From Acidobacteriaceae bacterium (GTDB lineage: Bacteria; Acidobacteriota; Terriglobia; Terriglobales; Acidobacteriaceae), in the NCBI GenBank assembly GCA_030038195.1, contig JASHPJ010000121.1, positions 1-42,874 on the forward strand: a stretch of DNA of 42,874 nucleotides. The letters are read 5' to 3'. Numbering within the stretch: the stretch's first letter is position 1; the number at the start of each line of letters is the position of its first letter. Both the position numbers and the translations under genes were made by a program. The notes beneath the pieces were generated by a model that did no database searches, was not told the origin of the DNA, and was given only the letters and a program-made list of their open reading frames with translations. This document shows positions 7,494 through 15,550 of the stretch, one piece after another.

Positions 7494-9638
7494 ATGATCA
7501 ACCGACGCGATCTGCTCAAAGCCAGTGCCGTTCCACTGCTCGCCAGCCTTACCGATCCCATTCTCGCCACTGCGCCCGCCACAGCCGAGACGCCAAGCTC
7601 CATCCCCTGGCAGCGCCAGCTCCGCCGCTGTGGCCAGCTCAACATGACTGAGCATGATCCCGTCACGCTCAATATCGACGAGTGGGCTGACTACTGGGCC
7701 AGCCTGCGCGTGGGCGCAACCTTCATCAGCGTCACCGGCATCCTGGCCTACTACCAGACCAAGGTCCCGTTTCACCGCAAGGGCAAATACCTCGGCAACC
7801 GCGACTTCTTCGGCGAGTGCTGCAACGCCGCCAAAAAACGCAACCTCCGCGTGGTCGCCCGCATGAGCCCCGACCTCAACTGGGGCGATGCGGCGCAGGC
7901 CCACCCCGACTGGTTCGAGCGCGACGCCAGCGGCAATCTCATCTCCGATAAGGATGAGCAGCGCCTCTTTCGCACCTGCATGTTTTCCGACTACATGACC
8001 GACTACGTTCCGGCCCTCATTCGCGAAATCAACTCGCTCTACGACGTGGACGCCTTCTACACCAACGGCTGGCCACCCATCGGCAGCCTGCCCGTCTGCC
8101 ACTGCGCGCGATGCCGCCAGCTTCCACCCTCCGGCACGCCCGCCTACTGGGACAAGTTCAACGACCGCTTCGCGTATCTCTGGAAGCTCTACGACTCGCT
8201 TGCCAAGGAAAAAGGCTCCGGCAAATTTTTCTTTGCCAACTCCGGCGGCGGTGCGCGCTCGGCCGCCAATCTCGCGCGCCTGGGCTCATTCTGCGAGTGG
8301 TTCCAGGGCGATAACCAGGGCCGCGGCGGAGAAGACGCTCCTGTCTGGCTCTGCAGCCTGCAGGGCCGCGTTTGCCAGTCTGTACTCGACGGCAAAATGG
8401 CCGCCAACGTCACCGGCGCGTGGACCACCGGCCCCATCCGCTGGCGCAATGCGGGCAAATCGCCCGCGGAAATCAACATGTGGCTCAGCGAAACCAGCGC
8501 CAGCGGCATGATTCCCTACTACCACATCGTCGGTGCGGAAAAAGGCTTCGGCGAAGACCGCCGCGAGCTCGACGCGCCGCGCGCTTACTTCAACTGGACC
8601 GCGCAGCACGATCCGCACTTCGTCAACAAGCGTACCGTCGCGAGCCTCGGCGCGGTCGTGGGCCAGCGCACGCATCTCTTTTACAAGCCGCAGCCCGGCG
8701 CAAACATGCAGCAGTTCCTCAACGGCACGTATTACGCGCTGCTCGAAGGCCGCTTTCTCTTCGACTTCGTGCATGAAGACCGCATGGACGCCGAGCATCT
8801 GAGCAAATACTCCGCGCTCATCCTGCCCAACGTCGCACTCCTCAGTGACGCACAGTGCGACCAGCTTCGCGCCTTCGTGCAGCGCGGCGGCTCGTTGCTG
8901 GCCACGTTCGAAACCAGCCTTTACGACGAGCAAAACCAGCCGCGACCGAACTTCGCGCTCGCTGATGTCTTCGGCATCCAGAAAACCGGCGACATCATCC
9001 CCACCAATGGCAACGCGTATTACGCGCGCATCGAACGCCAGCACGAAATCCTGCGTGGCTTCTCGAACACCGGCTGGCTCCCGGGCGCTGAATATCGCAT
9101 TCCGCTCGCACCCGTCCAAAACCCTGTGCTCACCGTTGTTCCCGGCTTCGCCGCTTACCCGCCTGAGCTTGCCTACCCGCCCACGCCGCAAACCGACGTG
9201 CCCGCCATCGTCCTGCGCGAGCAGGGCCAGAGCCGTCTCGCCTACATCCCCGGCGACATCGAGCGTAGCCTCTGGGTCGCCGGCGACGTTGACCTCAGCC
9301 GCCTTATGCAGAATACGATCAACTGGATTCTGCGTGACGATCAGCCCGTCACCATCGAAGGTCCCGGCCTCATTGAAGCCTTCGCCTACGAAACCGAACC
9401 CGGCTTTGCGCTCCACCTGCTCAACTACACCAACCCCAACCTCCACCGCGGCACCATCCGCGAGTTCTACCCCATCGGCGTACAGTCGGTCCGCTTCGCC
9501 ATTCCGGCGGAACGCAAAGTCACGCGCGTGCAACTGCTCAAATCCGGCAAAGACGTTCCTTTCACGCGCAACAACAACCGCATCGAGTTCACCATCCTCG
9601 GCGTCACCGAGTACGAAGTGGCCGCGATCTATGCCTGA
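7494..9638 (+). CDS. Tat-exported glycoside-hydrolase-like protein (GHL6/GH42-like barrel with beta-galactosidase trimerisation-type domain)
   Basis: 714 aa from ATG 7494, chosen because it opens directly with the Tat signal MINRRDLLKASAVPLLASL. A longer frame to 7110 runs through the antisense of the tRNA and is rejected. After the signal comes a TIM-barrel resembling hypothetical glycosyl hydrolase family 6 (GHL6): HPDWFERDASGNL, DAFYTNGWP, and a Cys-rich CHCARCRQL at about 202-210 like the C-x-C-x2-C found in GH42-type barrels. It is followed by a Rossmann-like region (YSALILPNVALLSDAQCDQLRAFVQRGGSLLATF) typical of the GH42 trimerisation domain. Catalytic glutamates cannot be assigned by eye. 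The likely role is extracytoplasmic cleavage of a glycoside. It lies 36 bp upstream of, and probably in one operon with, the next hydrolase. Confidence 0.82.
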   Translation: MINRRDLLKASAVPLLASLTDPILATAPATAETPSSIPWQRQLRRCGQLNMTEHDPVTLNIDEWADYWASLRVGATFISVTGILAYYQTKVPFHRKGKYLGNRDFFGECCNAAKKRNLRVVARMSPDLNWGDAAQAHPDWFERDASGNLISDKDEQRLFRTCMFSDYMTDYVPALIREINSLYDVDAFYTNGWPPIGSLPVCHCARCRQLPPSGTPAYWDKFNDRFAYLWKLYDSLAKEKGSGKFFFANSGGGARSAANLARLGSFCEWFQGDNQGRGGEDAPVWLCSLQGRVCQSVLDGKMAANVTGAWTTGPIRWRNAGKSPAEINMWLSETSASGMIPYYHIVGAEKGFGEDRRELDAPRAYFNWTAQHDPHFVNKRTVASLGAVVGQRTHLFYKPQPGANMQQFLNGTYYALLEGRFLFDFVHEDRMDAEHLSKYSALILPNVALLSDAQCDQLRAFVQRGGSLLATFETSLYDEQNQPRPNFALADVFGIQKTGDIIPTNGNAYYARIERQHEILRGFSNTGWLPGAEYRIPLAPVQNPVLTVVPGFAAYPPELAYPPTPQTDVPAIVLREQGQSRLAYIPGDIERSLWVAGDVDLSRLMQNTINWILRDDQPVTIEGPGLIEAFAYETEPGFALHLLNYTNPNLHRGTIREFYPIGVQSVRFAIPAERKVTRVQLLKSGKDVPFTRNNNRIEFTILGVTEYEVAAIYA

Positions 9639-9674
9639 CGTACGACGCTCGCATCCTCACAGGAACTCGCACAC

Positions 9675-12428
9675 ATGACCTTCGATCCGCATTCCTCCAT
9701 CGAGCGCCGCGACTTCCTCAAGCTCGCCGGCAGCGCGGCGCTCTGCGGCTTCGCGCACACCGCCTCTGCACAATCCGCACGCGTCGCCATCCTGGTTGAC
9801 AGAGGAGACACCGTCGCCTTCAGTGCTCCCGTATTGCGCGCCGCCGCACAGCTTGAAAGAGCGCTCGCCGCCCACAACATTCCTTCCGCCATCGTCCACT
9901 CGCCCGCCGATGCATCGGGCGCATTGCTCTCGATCGTTGCCGCCGGCGCAGCATCCCCACTCGCACGCGGCTTTGCGCTGTTGCCCGCGTTCAGCGCCGC
10001 AGAAAGCTTGCATCTCGCGCCCGGCCGGCTCGCCAATGCGCCCGCCATCCTCGTCTCCGCCATCGACGCGCGCGGTTACGTCTACGGCCTGCTCGAGCTC
10101 GCCGAGCGTGCGCGCTTCAGCGCCGATCCGCTCGCTACACTGCATCGCACGAAAGCCGCCACCGAAGCTCCCGCCAATCTCATTCGCTGCGTCAGCCGCT
10201 ATTTCTGCTGCGAACTCCAGGACAAACCCTGGTATCTCGACAGGAACTTCTGGCCCGGCTATCTCGACACACTCGCCGCCAGCCGCTTCAACCGCTTCTG
10301 CCTCGCCTATGGCCTTGCCTACGACTTCCCGCGCGGCGTTACCGACGACTACCTCCACTTTCCCTATCCGTATCTCGTCGATGTACCTGGCTACAGTGTG
10401 CAGGTCCTTCAGCTCCGCTCGCCCGAAGGCGCAGCGCTTCCATCGCCCGTCCCGATCAGCGCGGCTGAGCGCGCGCGCAACTTCGAAATGCTCCAGTTCA
10501 TCGCCGCAGAAACCGCCGCGCGCGGCCTCCACTTCCAGCTCGGCATCTGGACCCACGCCTACGCATGGACCGACAGCCCCAATGCCTACCATCGCATCGA
10601 AGGCCTCGCGCCGGAAACCCATGCCGCCTATTGCCGCGACGCGCTCACCATTCTGCTCAGAGAGTGCCCGCAGATTCAAGGCCTCACCTTGCGCGTCCAC
10701 GGCGAAAGCGGTATTCCCGAGGGCAGCTATCCGTTCTGGAAGACGCTCTTCGAGGCCATCTCCTCTGCCGGCCGCACCATCGAGATCGATATGCACGCCA
10801 AGGGCGTGAGCCAGACCATGATCGACATCGCCACCGCCACCGGCATGCCCGTCCGGCTGGGCGCAAAGTACTCTGCTGAGCACCAGAGCCTCGGTTACCA
10901 GCAGGCCGACATCCGCGCGCTCGAAATCCCCAGTCCCAGCCACCACGACGACGCGCGCCTCTTCAGTCTCAGCGGCGGCTCACGCCTGTTCACGCGCTAT
11001 GGCTACGCCGATTTTTATCAGCAAGGCAGCGCGGCCAAGCTGCTCTATCGTCTCTGGCCCGGCACGCAGCGCCATCTGCTCTCCGCCGATCCGGAGATGG
11101 CCGCAGCTTACGGCCGCACCGCGCACTTCTGCGGCGCGCTTGGCATCGATCTCATGGAGCCGCTCACCTTCAAGGGCCGTGAAGGCTCAGGCAATCCGGG
11201 CAGCCGCTGCGCCTACGCTGACGCATCGCTCAACCCCAGTGCCGACTGGCAGAAGTTCGAGTACTACTACCGCGTCTGGGGCCGCAAGCTCTACGATCCC
11301 GAATCCTCACCCGAGCCCACGCGCCGCTACCTGCGTGCAAACTTCGGCCACGCTACGCTCTCCATCGAAACCGCGCTCGCCAGCTCCAGCCGCGTGCTTC
11401 CACTCATCACCTCCGCGCATCTGCCCTCGGCGTCCAACCACTCTTTCTGGGCCGAGCTCTACACCAACATGCCCATCGTCCTGGGCAGCGAGCCCTCGCC
11501 CTACAGCGACACGCCAACACCCAAATGCTTCGCTACCGTAAGCCCGCTCGACCCGCAGCTTTTCTCCACCATCGCCGAATACGCGCACGACCTGCTGGCC
11601 GCGCGCATGAATGCCAAATACTCACCCATTGAGGTCGCGCAATGGCTCGAGGACTTCACCGCCGCATCCAGTCAAGCCCTGGTGCAAGCTCACACGCAGG
11701 CTACGTCGAACACGTCACTTGAGTTCCGCCGCATCGAAGAGGATGTGCTCATCCAGAACGGCCTCGGCGCATTCTTCGCCGCCAAGCTGCGCAGCGGCGT
11801 GCTCTACGCCATCTTCGAGCAAAGCGGCGATCCGCGTATCGGCGGCCTCGCACTCGACCACTACAGAAAAGCCCATCTGGCCTGGAAACAAATGGCCGAT
11901 CGCGCCGCCATGGTCTATGCTCTCGATATCGGCTACGGCAGCGTTCCCATGCGCCGTGGCCACTGGGTCGACCGCATCGACGCCATCAACGCCGACCTCG
12001 ACGCCATGCGGCAAAAGCTGGCGTCCGCACCCGTCGCAGCTATCCCATTCCCCAACACTGCGCAAGCCATCGCAGCCGCCATCGGCAAACCCGTGCGTCC
12101 ATCCGCCAACTGCACACACGCCGCGCCCGAAAGCTTCCACCCCGGCGCGCCTCTATCACTTACCATTACCATCGCCGCCGGCAACGTCCAATCCGTCCGC
12201 CTCCACTATCGCCACGTCAACCAGGCCGAGCGCTGGCTCTCCACAGAGATGCAAAGTGGGAATGGCCGCCACGCCGCCGCCATTCCCGCCGACTATACCC
12301 AATCTCCCTACCCGCTCCAGTACTACTTCGAGCTCATCTACACGAACAACACCGCATCGCTCTATCCACCCTTCAACCCCACCCTCTCCAACCAGCCTTA
12401 CTACGCCATCGACAAGCGCAGCGCATAG
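9675..12428 (+). CDS. Tat-exported alpha-glucuronidase-like glycosidase of uncertain family
   Basis: 917 aa. The Tat signal ERRDFLKLAGSAALCGF is near residue 10. Residues ~35-150 resemble the GH20b-type N-terminal domain of GH67 alpha-glucuronidases, ending in ARGYVYGLLELAERAR, the usual 'G..YGLLELAE..R' signature. A TIM-barrel-like part follows with LTLRVHGESG (Glu344) and, about 30 residues later, IEIDMHAKG (His374). A long helical region and a C-terminal beta-sandwich-like segment complete it. The same Glu/His arrangement occurs in the protein encoded at 35669-38350 (ITLGEALS, VVRAHATD), so the two are distant paralogues. The true substrate is unknown; uronic-acid glycosides are a guess from the N-terminal domain. 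Second gene of a two-gene operon; spacing to the first is 36 bp. Confidence 0.75.
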   Translation: MTFDPHSSIERRDFLKLAGSAALCGFAHTASAQSARVAILVDRGDTVAFSAPVLRAAAQLERALAAHNIPSAIVHSPADASGALLSIVAAGAASPLARGFALLPAFSAAESLHLAPGRLANAPAILVSAIDARGYVYGLLELAERARFSADPLATLHRTKAATEAPANLIRCVSRYFCCELQDKPWYLDRNFWPGYLDTLAASRFNRFCLAYGLAYDFPRGVTDDYLHFPYPYLVDVPGYSVQVLQLRSPEGAALPSPVPISAAERARNFEMLQFIAAETAARGLHFQLGIWTHAYAWTDSPNAYHRIEGLAPETHAAYCRDALTILLRECPQIQGLTLRVHGESGIPEGSYPFWKTLFEAISSAGRTIEIDMHAKGVSQTMIDIATATGMPVRLGAKYSAEHQSLGYQQADIRALEIPSPSHHDDARLFSLSGGSRLFTRYGYADFYQQGSAAKLLYRLWPGTQRHLLSADPEMAAAYGRTAHFCGALGIDLMEPLTFKGREGSGNPGSRCAYADASLNPSADWQKFEYYYRVWGRKLYDPESSPEPTRRYLRANFGHATLSIETALASSSRVLPLITSAHLPSASNHSFWAELYTNMPIVLGSEPSPYSDTPTPKCFATVSPLDPQLFSTIAEYAHDLLAARMNAKYSPIEVAQWLEDFTAASSQALVQAHTQATSNTSLEFRRIEEDVLIQNGLGAFFAAKLRSGVLYAIFEQSGDPRIGGLALDHYRKAHLAWKQMADRAAMVYALDIGYGSVPMRRGHWVDRIDAINADLDAMRQKLASAPVAAIPFPNTAQAIAAAIGKPVRPSANCTHAAPESFHPGAPLSLTITIAAGNVQSVRLHYRHVNQAERWLSTEMQSGNGRHAAAIPADYTQSPYPLQYYFELIYTNNTASLYPPFNPTLSNQPYYAIDKRSA

Positions 12429-12598
12429 CGCTCATCGTAAACTACAGCAAAACCAGTTGATGTATCTCGGAGCCACAGCCCTGCGGTGGACGCGACCAGC
12501 AGGGAGTGGCAGCCTTGCACGTCTCTCGGCAGGACACACTCACTCTGCTTTCGCTCGAATGACTAGAGAGTGGAGCAATTGCATTCAGAAAATTCGCA

Positions 12599-13306
12599 TC
12601 AGTGGTGCTTCTGTGAATCCACTTGCGCGATTAGATCCAGCCCGACGGTCTGCAGATGAGTGCGCATGGCCTGCTCCGCAATGTCAGGGTCTCTCCGGCG
12701 AATTGCCTCCAAGATGATTCGATGCTGCTGGATGGCGATACGCGGATTGGGGGTGTTACGACCGGTCAGTTTCCGGCTGCGGAGAAGCGACGGAGAGAGA
12801 AAATGCGCTATGTCCTGGAGCACCCGGTTGCCCGATGCCTGCAGAATCGCCTCATGAAAAAGATAGTCGTGGCGCACGAGATTTTCGCGATCGTCTGGGC
12901 GCTTTTCCTGGGCAACGACTTCGGCTTCCATTGCCGCCAGTTGCTTTTCATTGCGGCGCGCAGCAGAGAGCGCGGCGGCATTCGGCTCGATCATCTTTCG
13001 CACTTCCAGCAGCTCGATGAGATCAATGTTGCGCGCGTCCAGATCCACCTGGGAGGGCCACCCGCCCGACAGGCCAGCGCGCGACTTGATGAAGGTGCCA
13101 TCACCGTGCCGGCTGTCAAGAACGTCCAGAATCTGCAGCGCCTTGATCGCCTCGCGGACCGATGGCCGCCCGACGTGAAACTGCAACGCCAGCGTTCGCT
13201 CGGAAGGCAGCCTTTCGCCGGGCTGCATGTTGCGGCTCTCGATGAACTGGCGCAGATGATCGAGAACCTCTGAGGGAGCAATTGTCTGTGCACGCTTCCT
13301 AGGCAT
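12599..13306 (-). CDS. FadR-subfamily GntR transcriptional regulator
   Basis: 235 aa. Residues ~10-75 form a GntR winged helix-turn-helix (LPSERTLALQFHVGRPSVREAIKALQILDVLDSRHGDGTFI). The rest is an all-helical FCD effector domain (LLEVRKMIEPNAAALSAARR, the metal-ligand-like HDYLFHEAILQASGN, and QQHRIILEAIRRRDPDIAEQAMRTHL). Such regulators (UxuR, ExuR, DgoR, LldR) typically repress sugar-acid genes and release DNA on binding the acid. The gene follows the SDR by 96 bp in a likely SDR-regulator operon, divergent from the galactonate-dehydratase-like gene. The palindrome GTGGTATACCAC between the divergent units is close to the known UxuR/ExuR-type site core TGGTATACCA, so autoregulation and control of the region are likely. 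Its effector is probably an aldonate or uronate. Confidence 0.92.
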   Translation of the reverse strand: MPRKRAQTIAPSEVLDHLRQFIESRNMQPGERLPSERTLALQFHVGRPSVREAIKALQILDVLDSRHGDGTFIKSRAGLSGGWPSQVDLDARNIDLIELLEVRKMIEPNAAALSAARRNEKQLAAMEAEVVAQEKRPDDRENLVRHDYLFHEAILQASGNRVLQDIAHFLSPSLLRSRKLTGRNTPNPRIAIQQHRIILEAIRRRDPDIAEQAMRTHLQTVGLDLIAQVDSQKHH

Positions 13307-13402
13307 TCTTCCCGCCTCTATTCCCTAGACTAACCTCCGGCGCGGAGGGCGGCAGCATCGCGAGCTACCCTTCGTCGCGATGACTACCGCAACCGGCCGG
13401 TC

Positions 13403-14155
13403 CTATTGGCCGGCCGCGGACATTCCACCATCCACGGTAAGCACCGTTCCAGTGATGAACGCGGCCTGGTCCGACGCCAAAAAGAATACCGCGTTGGCCA
13501 CGTCCACCGGTTCGCCGATGCGGCGCAATGGATGAACCTGGGCCACTCTCTGCTCTCCGTTTTCCATCGCGGCAAACCAGCGCTCGAGCAGAGGAGTGCG
13601 CGTGTACCCCGGACAAATTGCATTGACGCGAATGCCCTCCGGCCCGTGATCGATTGCCAGCGCTCGCGTGATGCCCAAGAGTCCGGCTTTCGTCGCATCA
13701 TAAGCCGCGCATCGCGGCCACGAAAAAAAAGCATGAACCGAAGAGATGTTGATAATGGATCCGCCCCCGCTGTCGCGCATGCCCGGGATGCAGAACTTCG
13801 CAAACAGAAACGCGCTGGTCAAGTTTACAGCGAGATGACGATCCCACTCCTCCCGGCTCTGCTCCACTACGGTTGCATTCAACTCGATTCCCACGTTGTT
13901 CACCAGGACCCCAACGCTTCCAAACCTCTTCTCGGTCGCTGCAACAGCATCGCGAGCCGTTCGCTCGTCGCCGGCGTCGCCTTGCACAACCACTGCATGG
14001 GCCGCGCGTCCACTCCGTTCGGCCACGGCGCGGGCGCCCTCCGCATTGACGTCCAGCAAGACAACCGAGAAATTCTCCGCGAGAAAGCGGGTCGCAATTG
14101 CGGCCCCAATACCCGATGCCGCTCCGGTGACAAGGACGGTTCGATGGAACGCCAC
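13403..14155 (-). CDS. SDR-family dehydrogenase (sugar or sugar-acid oxidoreductase)
   Basis: 250 aa, classical short-chain dehydrogenase/reductase length. GTG 14155 is the chosen start, with AGGAG about 6 nt upstream. It contains the nucleotide-binding TGAASGIG near the N-terminus, NNVG (usually NNAG), the catalytic Ser in INISSV and YDATK for the Tyr-x3-Lys pair, then the usual PGYTRTPL and a C-terminal LTVDGG. Asp after the second strand (VVLLDVN) suggests a preference for NAD(H). In non-phosphorylative pathways SDRs oxidise the sugar to its lactone or act as 2-keto-3-deoxy acid 4-dehydrogenases; which applies here cannot be read from sequence. It is divergent from the galactonate-dehydratase-like gene and co-directional with the GntR gene. 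Confidence 0.93.
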   Translation of the reverse strand: MAFHRTVLVTGAASGIGAAIATRFLAENFSVVLLDVNAEGARAVAERSGRAAHAVVVQGDAGDERTARDAVAATEKRFGSVGVLVNNVGIELNATVVEQSREEWDRHLAVNLTSAFLFAKFCIPGMRDSGGGSIINISSVHAFFSWPRCAAYDATKAGLLGITRALAIDHGPEGIRVNAICPGYTRTPLLERWFAAMENGEQRVAQVHPLRRIGEPVDVANAVFFLASDQAAFITGTVLTVDGGMSAAGQ

Positions 14156-14203
14156 GAGAATCTCCTGTTCACGCTCCTGGATTGATAAGAGCTCTCAGCA
14201 GAT

Positions 14204-14244
14204 GTGGTATACCACTTGACAGCACTTGTAGTCCATTGTGTAGA
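14204..14244 (+). promoter_or_regulatory. GntR-type operator abutting a promoter (dehydratase/GH2 operon)
   Basis: A perfect 12-nt palindrome GTGGTATACCAC (14204-14215) is followed without a gap by a consensus -35 TTGACA (14216-14221), a 17-nt spacer and a -10-like TGTAGA (14239-14244), about 95 bp before the ATG at 14339. The palindrome core equals the established UxuR/ExuR-type site. An almost identical block (29 of 35 positions over 14204-14238) precedes TonB receptor 2. It lies between two divergent units, so it may control both. Confidence 0.75.
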
Positions 14245-14338
14245 GTGGCGAACGAATCGATACGGCCGCCTCCGTGCGAATGATTCGGACGAGCGTTGGA
14301 AGCACGAACGGCGATCGTGGCCGATCATGACCTGAGCT

Positions 14339-15514
14339 ATGCGAATCACGAGAGTTTCCACAACTATCGTTCATGCTGGAATGCGAAATTGGATATTTGT
14401 TCGCGTGGATACCGACTCTGACGGCCTCTACGGCTGGGGCGAGGCGACATGCGAGTGGAAGACGAGAGCGGTTGTCGGCGCCATCGCCGACCTGGAGCCG
14501 CTGCTGGTCGGACGCGATCCGCGCGACATCGAGCAGCTCGTCCGCGTCATGAAGAAGCACAGCTTCTGGCGCCTTGGCATTCTAGGGACGTCGGCAGTTT
14601 CAGGCGTCGAGATTGCGCTCTGGGACATCCTGGGAAAGTCGTTGAACCAGCCGGTCTGGCGTTTGCTCGGCGGTAAAGTGCGGGACCGCGTCAAGGTATA
14701 TACCCACCTCGGTCTCGGCGACATGCGCGCCGTGTACGAGTCGACCGATGCCGATCCCATTGTGGAGCGGGCAATGGCGGTGATCGGGCGCGGCTATAAG
14801 GCGTTGAAGGCGGTTTTCATTCCCTATACGCACTATCACGCGCCGTTACCCGATGTGAATCGCGTCGCGCAGATCATGCAGGCACTGCGAAAGGCCGTGG
14901 GAGACGGCGTTGAAATCATGGTGGATTTTCACGGCAGGCCTGCATCCATAGGCGCCGCACTGGCCTATATCGCAGCTCTTGAGCCGGAGCGCCCCATGTT
15001 TGTGGAAGAAGTGCTTCAGCCGGGCGACGCGCTTGCCATGGCCCGGGTCGCAGCACAGACCCAGGTTCCGCTGGCCTGCGGCGAACGTCTCAGCGAGCGC
15101 GCCGAGTTTGACGAGCTTTTTCGCCTGCGTGCCATCGATATTGCGCAACCCGACATCTGCCACTGCGGCGGCCTGCTTGAGGCCAAGAAGATCGCCGCGA
15201 TGGCCGAGACCGCCTCAATCGGAGTCGCTCCGCATAACCCGCTTGGGCCCATCGCAGGAGTCGCGGCATTGCACTTCGCGGTTTCGACTCCGAATCATGT
15301 CATCCAGGAAGAGATGGTCGGCGCGGTGCCATGGTACGGCGAAGTCGTCGATGGACCCATACGCATGATCGACGGCCACTGGCAGATACCCGAGGGGCCG
15401 GGCCTTGGCATCACAGTGAACGAAAAAGCGTGCGCGGCACATCCTTTTGAGCCGGAGATCCAACTGGCCGCATCGCAGGCGATCCTCGACGATGGGACGG
15501 TCGTCGATTGGTAA
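14339..15514 (+). CDS. Mandelate racemase/muconate lactonising enzyme family dehydratase, D-galactonate dehydratase-like
   Basis: 391 aa, enolase superfamily. The N-terminal capping domain covers about 1-115 (SGVEIALWDILGK) and the (beta/alpha)7 barrel follows. Metal ligands and catalytic groups are visible: Asp196-x-His198 (VDFHGR), Glu223/224 (FVEE), Glu249 (CGER), and His299 in APHNPLGPI, a block typical of D-galactonate dehydratase (DgoD). The expected reaction is syn-dehydration of an aldonate to 2-keto-3-deoxy-aldonate. It differs from two other family members in this window (23124-24284 and 34492-35598) at the barrel lysine motif, so the three likely act on different acids. First gene of a plus-strand operon with the GH2 gene 36 bp downstream; operator and promoter upstream. 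Confidence 0.9.
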   Translation: MRITRVSTTIVHAGMRNWIFVRVDTDSDGLYGWGEATCEWKTRAVVGAIADLEPLLVGRDPRDIEQLVRVMKKHSFWRLGILGTSAVSGVEIALWDILGKSLNQPVWRLLGGKVRDRVKVYTHLGLGDMRAVYESTDADPIVERAMAVIGRGYKALKAVFIPYTHYHAPLPDVNRVAQIMQALRKAVGDGVEIMVDFHGRPASIGAALAYIAALEPERPMFVEEVLQPGDALAMARVAAQTQVPLACGERLSERAEFDELFRLRAIDIAQPDICHCGGLLEAKKIAAMAETASIGVAPHNPLGPIAGVAALHFAVSTPNHVIQEEMVGAVPWYGEVVDGPIRMIDGHWQIPEGPGLGITVNEKACAAHPFEPEIQLAASQAILDDGTVVDW

Positions 15515-15550
15515 TCGATTGGTGGATGGCAAACTTCGCGGAGGAAGAAA

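Noticed and set aside
8286-9533. Long open frame of 415 codons on the minus strand opposite the GHL6-like gene
   Set aside because: It lies entirely antisense to a well-supported gene, and its Val/Ala/Glu/Gly-rich product with no domain is typical of a shadow caused by GC-rich third codon positions.
9657-10946. Open frame of 429 codons on the minus strand opposite the alpha-glucuronidase-like gene
   Set aside because: Same antisense shadow pattern, with low-complexity composition and no recognisable domain.
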